Source of the DNA: Rhodovulum sp. ES.010
GTDB lineage: Bacteria > Pseudomonadota > Alphaproteobacteria > Rhodobacterales > Rhodobacteraceae
Assembly (NCBI RefSeq): GCF_900142935.1
Contig: NZ_FSRS01000001.1
Coordinates: 1,498,001-1,562,000, forward strand
Direction: 5' to 3'
DNA: 64,000 nt
Below the pieces are notes generated by a model, which did not search any database, was not told the origin of the DNA, and was given only the letters and a program-made list of their open reading frames with translations. Of this stretch, positions 7,526 to 15,244 are shown one piece after another; position 1 is the stretch's first letter; the number at the start of each line of letters is the position of its first letter. Made by a program: the position numbers and the translations under genes.

Positions 7526-10500
7526 TCAAACGCCCGCCAGCAGGTAGTCGTCGAGGATCGTGATGTTGTCGGCCGTGAGCCCCTCGCCACGCACGAAGAT
7601 CGCGTCGTCGAAGCCCGCGGGATCGTCGAGATAGATCGCCACCTGCGGCCCCGCCTCGCGGATCGATGCCACCGAGACGCCCGGCGCCAGCGCAATCGCG
7701 TCGACGCCGACCTCGAAATCGGTGATGACATCGCGTTCGCGCGCGCCGTTCAGGGCCTCCTCGCCGAAATAGAACACGTCCGCGCCGCCGAATCCGGTCA
7801 TCGTCTCGAACCGCCCCTCGCCCGACACGAACACCTCCGGCGCGTCGGTCCCGGTCAGCCGGTCGCGGCCGCCCTCGCCCGCGATGACGGTGAACGCGGG
7901 CGCGTCGATCACCGTGTCGTCGCGGAAATCGAGGTTCTGGATGCGCTCGTCACCGGCCGGGCCGGTATCGGCCATGTCGAAGGCCGCGGCCTCGTCGCCG
8001 AAGACCTCGGCGAGATACTCGGCCAGCGCGTCCTGCTCCGTGCCGTCCTCGGCGAAGGTGCCGACACCCGTGAACGCCCCGTCCGAGATGCCGTCGCCGT
8101 CGCGGTCGTCGAGGTCGACCCGGTTCGCCTCGGGCCCCTGGGGGAAGGGAAAACCGTCGCCGCCCCCGGCGAGGAAGTTGAGCGTGACGATGCGAACGGA
8201 GGCGTCGGCATCGCCCACGAGTTCGCCGTCGCGCACCAGCACGTCGAGATCGTTGCCGTCCGCGTCGGTGATCGCGGCGCTGACGATGCGACCGCCCGCC
8301 GGCAGGTCGGGATCGAAGCTGAACTGCACGCCCGAGACCTGCGGGAATCGTCCACTCACGCCCGGCAGCGCGCCCAGGCCATGTTCCAGCACCGCGACGA
8401 GTTCCGCGCGCGTCAGGGTCAACAGCGAGAGGCTGTTATTGAAGGCGAGAGTCGTCTCGATGTCGTTCTGGCTGATGCCGCCCTCGTCCTTGATCAGGTT
8501 GCCGTCGCTGTCAAAGACCTGCTGGTTCGGCACGCGCTCGAACTCGGCCCCACCCGGGGGCACGACCGTTTCGCCGATCGAGGCCCGGATACCGCCGCCG
8601 TTCTTGATCGAGACCATGACCGAGCTGTCATAGCTTTGCGCGACGGCAAGGTTCGCATCCGCCGTGAGGTTGCCCAGGTTGGTCTCCTGCGTGCGCACGC
8701 CATCGGAATCGCCAGCGGTAAAGTCGCCCGAGCGGTTGCCGTTCAGGAACACGTCGGAGAAGCCGAAGACATTGCCCTCGGTGGCAATGACCTGGTCCTC
8801 GATCGCGTCGACGATGGTCTGGATCTCGGGGTCGATCAGACCCGCCGCATCGAGGTCCGCCACGCCCTGGGCGTCGGTCGCGTAGGCGCCCGAGACGGTC
8901 TCGTCATAGCTTTCGGGCACGATATTTCCGTCCGCGTCGAAATCGACGACCAGCCGGCCGACATACTTGTAGGAGCCGTCGGTGTTGACGACGGCCGTGG
9001 TGGTGCCGCCGGCATTCTCCACGAGGATCGGATAGCTGCCCTGGTCGCTGTCTCCGTTGCGCGCCCGGTCATCGCCGTCGAAGAGCCGGGTGTTGGAACC
9101 GCCGGCCACGATCACGTCGACATCGGTCAGACGCGCCGCAAGCTCCTGTTCGATGGCGATCTGCTGCATGTGGGCAAGCAGAATCACCTTGTTCATGTCG
9201 GGATTGTCGGCCAGCAGCGCGTCGACCTCGGCCTGGATCTCGGCGGCCAGCGCGTCGAGCTGGGCGGGCGTGGGGCTTGCGTCGAAGTCGGCCGGCGCGA
9301 TGCCCACGTCTCCGGGGCTGGAAATGATGTCTAGCGTCGGTGTGGTGGCACCGACGACGCCGATCAGTTCGCCGCCCTCTTCGAGGACCGTCGACGAGGT
9401 GACGGCGTTGGCCTGCGGCGCCTGACCGCCCGCCACTTCCAGAGGCGCTAGGTTCGCATCGGTCGAGAAGTCGAGATTGGCCGAGAGATACGGCATGTCG
9501 GTCCCGGTGAAGTCGAGCCCCTCGAGGCTGGAGCCGATCAGCGCCGAGAAGTCGCCCGGCGCCGAGCCGTCGATCAGCGCGGCAAGGTCGCCGGTGCCGA
9601 AGTCGAACTCGTGGTTGCCGAAGGCGATGGCCTGCAGGCCCAGTTCGTTCTGGATCTGGATGTCGGCGATCCCCGCGGACCCGAACACCGCCTCGGAGGC
9701 GCTGTAGAACAGCCCCGGGATGATCGCGTCGCCCGAGGAGAGCCGGATGGTGTTGTCGGCGATACCGTCATCGCCAAGGTCCTGCTCCTCCAGCGCGTTC
9801 ATGACCGCCGACGCATTGACGATGTCGGCGAACGTGCCGCCGACGTTCAGCGGTTCCTGATCGGTAACGTGCAGGAGTTCGAGGGTGTAAACGGTGCTCA
9901 CGGGGTCACTCTCCAGATCGAGGCCGACCACGACCGGGTCGTGGTCCGAGGACCGGAAGGCGTCGGGGCTGAACAGATCCCCCGGCCGTCCGAAATCGAG
10001 GTTGTAGTCGAAGGCGTCCGGTTCGTCGGCATTGACGTTCCAGACGGTCGCGCCGGTGACCTGCGCGGCGAGGCTGCCATTGGCCAGCGCGTAGTCGAGC
10101 GTCCCGGTCTGGCCGTCGAACACGTAGGAATAGGCGCCCGGGTCGAGCGACTCGACGAGGTCGGTATAGTCGTCGGCGGTACCGGCAGCGTCGTCCGCGC
10201 CCGCCTTGATGGCGCGGATCGGGTCTTCCGTCGCGTAGGCGTTGAGATCGCCGAGGATCAGGAAATCCTCGTCGCCCGAGCCGGTCGGGTCGGTCGCGAG
10301 CCAGTCCACCAGCGCCTCGGCCGCCTCGGTGCGGGTGGGGTTGTTGTTGCCCTGCCCGTCGCCGATCGCCGTCTCGCCGTTGATAACCGACCCCTTCGAC
10401 TTGAAGTGATTGACGACCGCGGTGAAGCTTTCGCCCGTGGCGATCTCGGTGAAGGTCTGGGCGAGCGCCGGGCGCTGCACGTCGACGGTCTGGAAGCGCG

Positions 10501-12907
10501 GGTCCACGGTCTCGTCCAGGATCGCGGCATCGCCTGCCAGTTCCACGCTGGTGGTGTCGTAGAGGAAGCCCACCTTGATCGCGTCGCCTTCCAGCGTGCC
10601 GCCCATCGCGCCCTCGATCGGGCCGGCGGCGACATAGCCGTAGCTGCCGCCGGCGGCGTTCAGCGCCGCGGTCAGCGCCATCAGCGAGGTAGAGCCCAGC
10701 GGGTCGTTCTCGATCTCGACAAGGCCGATGACATCGGCCGCGACCGCGCTGATCGCGGCCACCAGCTTGGCCTCCTGGCGCTCGAATTCCGATTGGCCGT
10801 CGAAGCTCAGCGTGCTGGCGCCGCGTGGCTCCTGGTCCTCGGCCGGCCCGGTGATGTAGGGGCCGTTGAAGCTGCCGGGATTGGTGTCGATCGTGGAGAA
10901 GTAGTTGAGCACGTTGAACGCGGTCACCTTCAGGCTGCCGCCCACATCCTCTGGCGCGGCAGGACGGTCGTTGACCGCGGTAAGCGTCCCCGACTCGGGA
11001 TCGTGGATGCGGTACTCGTCGAAGGCATAGGAGACCACGCCGGCAAGCTCGGTATATTCGTCGCCCATCCGGAACACGTCACCCTTGTCGAGCGTGCCAT
11101 CCGTGCCGAGGAAGGGCACCTCGATCACCGGCGGATTCTGGATGCTCTGCCCGTCGTCCAGCACGATGCTGCGCGCCGCCACGTTCTGCAGATGCGCGTC
11201 ATAGCCGGCCACGTCGGGCGCATTTTCCTGGGTAAACTGGACCGGGCGCCCATCCGCGCTAACCCGAATCTCGCCAAAGCGGTCGAGGTTGAAGAACTCG
11301 CTGACCGACATCGCCTCGGGAATGACAATCCGCATGCCCTCGTAGGCTTCGAGATTGGCGACATAGCCGCCGGAATCGTCGGCGAGCACCGTGGCGGTGG
11401 GGAAGGTCACAAGGGTCGCGGCGGGGAGGTCGTTGCCCGAGCTTTCGACCGTCACGCCGCTGGCGTCGAGCCGCGTCTCGCCGAACGCCTCGATGACCGA
11501 GGCCTCGACGGTCACGAGATCGCCCACCGAAACCGGCTCGGCGGACTCCACGAACACGCCTTCGGAGGAAAACGCATCGACGTCCACATCCGCATTCTCC
11601 TCCTGGATGAAGAAGCCGCCGAGATCGGGCAGGACCTGCGTCACGACGGCCTGAACGCGAACCGCCTCGCCCAGAAGGGGGCTCTGGTCGCCGGTGCTGA
11701 TCTCGGTCTTGTTCGCCAGGTCGGTGCTGCCCTGGACCTCGTGGATCTTCACGTCGGCGAAGGGATCGCCACCGCCATCCCCGAGCGAGGGATTGACCGC
11801 GCCGAAGCTGTCCGTAACAGGCGTGGCGTCGAAAGAGCCCAGCGGCACCACCGTGCCGTCGGCGGCCACCGCTTCGGCACTGGGCGCCACGGCATCGTTG
11901 ACGGCGTAAAGCACGCCCGTCTCGCGGTCACGGAAGATCAACTCCGGCTCGGCGCCGGTATAGGAGAAGTCGGTGCCGCCCAGTTCCGCGCCGATCAGGT
12001 TGGCCTCGTCGCCGGCCGAATCCGGCACGCCGATCGCGTCCAGCACGGTTCCCAGACGGGCCAGCGAGGCCGGGGTGTCGACCCGGACGACCTCATCTTC
12101 CACCGCGAAGGCGTCGTCGCCGGTCAGGATGTAGGTGAAGCTCGGGTTCTCGAGGTCCGGCACCTCCACTGTCAGCAGTCCGTTTTCGTCGAAAGTGCCC
12201 GAAACCGGGGCCACGCGGTCGATCCGCCCCGCGTCCGAGGAATCGGCCTCGACGCTGTAGAGCCGCCCCTCGAAGGCGGCGCCGGAGCTTCCCTTGATCT
12301 CGACGGTCTGTATCGCGGGGTCGGCGCCGTCCGGGTTGGGCTGGAACTCGTTGATCACCGGCGAAAGCGCGCCGTAGCCCTGCAGCGGGAACGGCGCCGC
12401 AGCCGAGTCGTTGGCGGTCTCGCCGTCCAGCGCGTTGGAGCCCGAGAACCTCCAGTCGGCCGGGTCGAACGTGGCTGACGGGCCGGTGCCGGGGGTGCGC
12501 GCCGCCCAGCCGTCCAGATGCTCCCAGGGCTCGCCGGTCCCGTCGGTGTCGGGCGCGCCGAACAGGTCGACGACCGCGCCGCCCTTGAACAGCTCGATCG
12601 CGTCGTCGCCGTTGATCTGCAGCGCCGACGAGGTGAAATCGGGCGCGAAGCCGAAGAACGTCGTGAACCCGGACGTTTCGGACGCCACGTAGATGTAGCT
12701 GCCGGCCGAGGCCGCACCCGCGGGGAATGTGAACTCCTCTCCATCGGTGCCGCCGCCGTTGTTGGCCGATCCCAGCCCGTAGACCGAAAGATCCGCGATA
12801 TCCTCGCGGACATAGATCTCGACGGCCTTGGGCAGGCCCCCGCTCAGCGGCCCGTCGATCACCCCGGCGATGACAAGGCCCGACTCGGAGATGGCGTTGC
12901 TCGGCAT
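7526..12907 (-). CDS. Secreted ExeM/NucH-type endonuclease fused to UshA-type 5'-nucleotidase with RTX-like C-terminus
   Basis: 1793 residues from the ATG at 12907, chosen because AGGGGGA lies just upstream; an upstream in-frame start has no such site. Domains in order: a lamin-tail-like N-terminus (~1-180); an OB-like linker region; an endonuclease/exonuclease/phosphatase domain (~650-1000) with AFNVLNYFS, GLVEIEND, LGDLNAYATEDP and SSDHDPVVVG; and a metallophosphatase (~1009-1330) with LLHVTDQEP, SSGDAI and FGNHEFDFG. Then comes the 5'-nucleotidase C-terminal domain (NGGGIRASIGE, ~1435), and near the end glycine/aspartate repeats (GEGGRDRLTG, GFGGADVFYFG) and a C-terminal acidic/hydrophobic tail typical of type I secretion. 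There is no Sec signal. It probably degrades extracellular DNA to nucleotides and strips their phosphate. No type I secretion genes are nearby. Confidence 0.85.
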   Translation of the reverse strand: MPSNAISESGLVIAGVIDGPLSGGLPKAVEIYVREDIADLSVYGLGSANNGGGTDGEEFTFPAGAASAGSYIYVASETSGFTTFFGFAPDFTSSALQINGDDAIELFKGGAVVDLFGAPDTDGTGEPWEHLDGWAARTPGTGPSATFDPADWRFSGSNALDGETANDSAAAPFPLQGYGALSPVINEFQPNPDGADPAIQTVEIKGSSGAAFEGRLYSVEADSSDAGRIDRVAPVSGTFDENGLLTVEVPDLENPSFTYILTGDDAFAVEDEVVRVDTPASLARLGTVLDAIGVPDSAGDEANLIGAELGGTDFSYTGAEPELIFRDRETGVLYAVNDAVAPSAEAVAADGTVVPLGSFDATPVTDSFGAVNPSLGDGGGDPFADVKIHEVQGSTDLANKTEISTGDQSPLLGEAVRVQAVVTQVLPDLGGFFIQEENADVDVDAFSSEGVFVESAEPVSVGDLVTVEASVIEAFGETRLDASGVTVESSGNDLPAATLVTFPTATVLADDSGGYVANLEAYEGMRIVIPEAMSVSEFFNLDRFGEIRVSADGRPVQFTQENAPDVAGYDAHLQNVAARSIVLDDGQSIQNPPVIEVPFLGTDGTLDKGDVFRMGDEYTELAGVVSYAFDEYRIHDPESGTLTAVNDRPAAPEDVGGSLKVTAFNVLNYFSTIDTNPGSFNGPYITGPAEDQEPRGASTLSFDGQSEFERQEAKLVAAISAVAADVIGLVEIENDPLGSTSLMALTAALNAAGGSYGYVAAGPIEGAMGGTLEGDAIKVGFLYDTTSVELAGDAAILDETVDPRFQTVDVQRPALAQTFTEIATGESFTAVVNHFKSKGSVINGETAIGDGQGNNNPTRTEAAEALVDWLATDPTGSGDEDFLILGDLNAYATEDPIRAIKAGADDAAGTADDYTDLVESLDPGAYSYVFDGQTGTLDYALANGSLAAQVTGATVWNVNADEPDAFDYNLDFGRPGDLFSPDAFRSSDHDPVVVGLDLESDPVSTVYTLELLHVTDQEPLNVGGTFADIVNASAVMNALEEQDLGDDGIADNTIRLSSGDAIIPGLFYSASEAVFGSAGIADIQIQNELGLQAIAFGNHEFDFGTGDLAALIDGSAPGDFSALIGSSLEGLDFTGTDMPYLSANLDFSTDANLAPLEVAGGQAPQANAVTSSTVLEEGGELIGVVGATTPTLDIISSPGDVGIAPADFDASPTPAQLDALAAEIQAEVDALLADNPDMNKVILLAHMQQIAIEQELAARLTDVDVIVAGGSNTRLFDGDDRARNGDSDQGSYPILVENAGGTTTAVVNTDGSYKYVGRLVVDFDADGNIVPESYDETVSGAYATDAQGVADLDAAGLIDPEIQTIVDAIEDQVIATEGNVFGFSDVFLNGNRSGDFTAGDSDGVRTQETNLGNLTADANLAVAQSYDSSVMVSIKNGGGIRASIGETVVPPGGAEFERVPNQQVFDSDGNLIKDEGGISQNDIETTLAFNNSLSLLTLTRAELVAVLEHGLGALPGVSGRFPQVSGVQFSFDPDLPAGGRIVSAAITDADGNDLDVLVRDGELVGDADASVRIVTLNFLAGGGDGFPFPQGPEANRVDLDDRDGDGISDGAFTGVGTFAEDGTEQDALAEYLAEVFGDEAAAFDMADTGPAGDERIQNLDFRDDTVIDAPAFTVIAGEGGRDRLTGTDAPEVFVSGEGRFETMTGFGGADVFYFGEEALNGARERDVITDFEVGVDAIALAPGVSVASIREAGPQVAIYLDDPAGFDDAIFVRGEGLTADNITILDDYLLAGV

Positions 12908-13207
12908 GTGTTCCCCCTGACAGAATCGAAAATGCGATCGGCGCCCTCCACCGGTGGGCGACATCGGGAACGACGCCTAGCAGGGCTCTGTGAAGGTTTT
13001 TTGGAGCCGTTCGCAAAACGATGAAGCGCCCGGGGCGCCAACGTATCCGCGCCGGCAACATTGGCCGGAACCCGGATGGGCGCGCGCGCCAACCCGACGC
13101 CAACGCACGCGCGCCCCTCCCCTTGCAAGAAAGCGGTTGTCGCGTCCCGGCCCGACTCGCTACCCTGTGGCCGTCTCAGTCAGGTCTCCAGCCCCGGAGG
13201 GACGCAG
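12908..13207. other. Divergent intergenic region (300 bp)
   Basis: It separates the secreted nuclease (minus) from the DUF5132/HMA2 pair (plus). It holds the strong ribosome-binding site of the nuclease at its left edge and GGAGG before the GTG start at 13208. An AT-richer patch occurs near 12990-13020. I cannot assign a convincing -10/-35 pair or operator, and I see no coding potential of its own. Confidence 0.5.
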
Positions 13208-13483
13208 GTGAACAAGAGCTTCCTCGTCGGTGCCGCCGTCGCCGTGGGCACGGTCATGCTGGTACCCGGCGTGGCCTCCGCGCTCGGCCGCGCCGGTCGT
13301 CCGCTGGTGCGCGCCGGCCTCAGAACCGGCGCCGTCGCCTATGACGAGTTCCGCAGGGCCGGCGCCGAGGCCTACGAACATGTCGAGGACATCGTCGCCG
13401 AGCTCCGCGAGGAGATGGCGGCCGAGCGCGCCGCCGCCGAGGCCGAGGCGGATGCGGCCGCCGACGCGGCCGATGCCCGATAG
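13208..13483 (+). CDS. DUF5132-like small membrane-associated protein
   Basis: 91 residues from a GTG start with GGAGG 7 bp upstream. Residues ~5-30 are hydrophobic (FLVGAAVAVGTVMLVPGVAS), followed by LVRAGLRTGAVAYDEFRRAG and an acidic, alanine-rich amphipathic helix (EDIVAELREEMAAERAAAE...). This pattern of a hydrophobic Gly/Ala segment, an 'AYDE' helix and a coiled tail is that of DUF5132 proteins, often found next to HMA2 proteins and P-type ATPases. The last 11 bp overlap the next gene. Function unknown; an accessory role for the ATPase encoded convergently is an inference from context. Confidence 0.7.
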   Translation: MNKSFLVGAAVAVGTVMLVPGVASALGRAGRPLVRAGLRTGAVAYDEFRRAGAEAYEHVEDIVAELREEMAAERAAAEAEADAAADAADAR

Positions 13484-13958
13484 CGGCGCCCCGCCGGCAC
13501 CCCCGGTGCGCCTCGTGCGCGCGCATCTGGCCGCGCGGCGCGCGCGGCTGCGCCCCGAGGCCGAGATCGGACGCACAGCCCTGGTCGAACTCGCGAACAC
13601 CTTTGCCGGCATCGCCGGAATCGACCGCGTGCTCGCCCGGCCCTCGACCGGCAGCCTGATCGTCGAGACCCACCGCCCCGCCACCGAGGTGCTGGCCGAG
13701 ATGGAGGCGTGCGACCTTGTGCGCCTCGTACCCGCCCCGCAGCCTCCGCCGTTGCGCCAGCAGGTGCAGACCGGCATCGCCAGGGCCGATTCCGGGCTCA
13801 AGAGCCGCACCGGCGAGGCGCTCGACCTGCGCACGGCGATCGGCCTCGCGCTCCTGGCGGCCGCGATCCTGCAACTGGCGCGCGGCCGGGTCGCCGGCCC
13901 GTTTACCACGCTCGCCCTCGCCGCGCTCTCGATGCTCGACAACGGCCGGGCGCGCTGA
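13473..13958 (+). CDS. HMA2-like (heavy-metal-associated domain 2) membrane-anchored protein
   Basis: 161 residues. The ATG at 13473 lies inside the preceding gene (11-bp overlap, no good Shine-Dalgarno), so translation is probably coupled. Residues ~10-85 fold like an HMA2 domain (VRLVRAHLAARRARLRPE, FAGIAGIDRVLARPSTGSLIVE) but contain no CxxC, so classical soft-metal binding is not evident. The C-terminus (LDLRTAIGLALLAAAILQLARG, FTTLALAALSML) makes one or two membrane segments. The P-type ATPase on the other strand has a related N-terminal domain, suggesting a common complex. Function is inferred only. Confidence 0.7.
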   Translation: MPDSGAPPAPPVRLVRAHLAARRARLRPEAEIGRTALVELANTFAGIAGIDRVLARPSTGSLIVETHRPATEVLAEMEACDLVRLVPAPQPPPLRQQVQTGIARADSGLKSRTGEALDLRTAIGLALLAAAILQLARGRVAGPFTTLALAALSMLDNGRAR

Positions 13959-14027
13959 CCGCGGATCAGCCGCCCCCGGCGCGGCACTCCCGGCCCGTCT
14001 TCTTCTTGGCCCATACACTCCGGGGGT

Positions 14028-14072
14028 CCGGGGGCAGCGCCCCCGGCGGGTCGCCTTGGCTGCGCCAAGGCG
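14028..14072. terminator. Two tandem GC hairpins between convergent genes
   Basis: First hairpin: 8-bp perfect stem, 14028-14035 with 14039-14046 and a 3-nt loop. Second hairpin: 9-bp perfect stem, 14052-14060 with 14064-14072 and a 3-nt loop. They sit between the ends of the HMA2-like gene (+) and the metK-like gene (-), and probably end transcription from both sides although no T run follows. Units of this look are, from memory, dispersed in Rhodobacteraceae genomes, so this may also be a repeat family member. Confidence 0.5.
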
Positions 14073-14095
14073 ACACCCAGCGCGCGCACATCCGC

Positions 14096-15244
14096 TCAGG
14101 CTAGCCGCGCCGCAAGCGCCTCAACATCCTCCCATGGCGGGTTCAGCGCGTCGCGCCCGAACTGGCCGTAGCGCGCGAGGTCGCGGTAGAATCGCCCGCC
14201 CCGCACGCCCGGCAACTCCCACAATCCCATGCGCTCGGCGATCGCGCCGACGCGCAGATCGGTCGCCTCGCGCAGTCGGCGCGACAGCGCCGTATCCCCG
14301 GCCGCGCCCGACCCATAGGTCTCCACCTCGACAGTCACCGGCGTCTTGTCGCCCACGACATAGCTCAGTTGCACCTCGCATTCCCGCGCCAGCCCCGCCG
14401 CCACCAGGGCCCGGGCCGCCTGACGCGCGGCATAGACCGCGATCCGGTCGATCCGCGAGGGATCCTTGCCGCTCATGGCCGGGCCGCCGCGGCGGATGAA
14501 GCTGCCATAGGCATCGTCCGCGGCCTTCCGCCCCGTCAGCCCCGAATGCGCCTGCGGCCCGGCCGCCCCTCCGGCCGGGATCACCACCACGCGCGTTCCC
14601 GGCCCGATCCCCAGCGGGCCGCCCGCCAGCGCCGGGCCCACCACCGCGGCCAACACCTCTTCCGCCATCGCCTCGGCGCTCATCGGGGCCACGTGCCCAA
14701 GGCTCAGCGCGATCGCCTCCAGCGCCACGGGCCGGCGGTCCTCGAACCGCACGGCCACCTGCGCCTGCCCGTCGGGCGAGAGCCAGGGCAGCCGCCCCGC
14801 GCGCCGCGCCGCGTCGAGCCCCGACGCGATCCGGTGCGCGGCCTCTATCGGCAAGGGCATCGCCGTGTCGCTGCCCGCGCAGGCATAGCCGAAGGCGCTG
14901 ACCATGTGCCGTGCCCGGCCCGCGGCCAGCGCCTCGGCGGCCAGGGCAGGCCCATGCGCGAGGTCGAGCATCACCGTCGGCGCGTCCCACGGTCCCGCGC
15001 CATCGGGCGCATAGCCCACCTCGGCGATCACCCGGCGGGTCAGCGCGGCAAGGTCCACCGGCGCCTCGGCCCCCGACCGGACCGAGAGGAACGTGACCCC
15101 GGTCGCCATCGCGCATTCGGCGATCACGCCGGCGCGCAGGCCGACGGCGAGATAGGCGTCGATCACCGCGTCGCTGATCTGGTCGCACAGCTTGTCGGGG
15201 TGGCCTTCTGTGACCGATTCCGACGTCATCACGAAGTTGCGCAT
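14096..15244 (-). CDS. metK: Highly divergent methionine adenosyltransferase (MetK-like) paralogue
   Basis: 382 residues. The N-terminal signature SESVTEGHPDKLCDQISDA is intact, as are LTGRK and SGKDPS.IDR in the middle domain, so membership of the S-adenosylmethionine synthetase family is clear. However, by eye the GAGDQG loop is replaced by RARHMVSAFGYA, the DAKSQ lysine site reads DGQAQ, and GDAGLTGRK reads AHSGLTGRK. Residues known to hold methionine and ATP in the E. coli enzyme (D118, K165, D238) therefore appear missing. The gene overlaps the end of the P-type ATPase gene by 16 bp and must be translated from the same message. It is probably not the housekeeping enzyme; it may use another substrate or be regulatory. 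Confidence 0.8.
   Translation of the reverse strand: MRNFVMTSESVTEGHPDKLCDQISDAVIDAYLAVGLRAGVIAECAMATGVTFLSVRSGAEAPVDLAALTRRVIAEVGYAPDGAGPWDAPTVMLDLAHGPALAAEALAAGRARHMVSAFGYACAGSDTAMPLPIEAAHRIASGLDAARRAGRLPWLSPDGQAQVAVRFEDRRPVALEAIALSLGHVAPMSAEAMAEEVLAAVVGPALAGGPLGIGPGTRVVVIPAGGAAGPQAHSGLTGRKAADDAYGSFIRRGGPAMSGKDPSRIDRIAVYAARQAARALVAAGLARECEVQLSYVVGDKTPVTVEVETYGSGAAGDTALSRRLREATDLRVGAIAERMGLWELPGVRGGRFYRDLARYGQFGRDALNPPWEDVEALAARLA

Noticed and set aside
12908-12930. Possible Pho box before the secreted nuclease
   Set aside because: Only one half-site (CTGTCAG, minus strand) is present, and it overlaps the ribosome-binding site; the partner half 11 bp upstream matches only 2 of 7.
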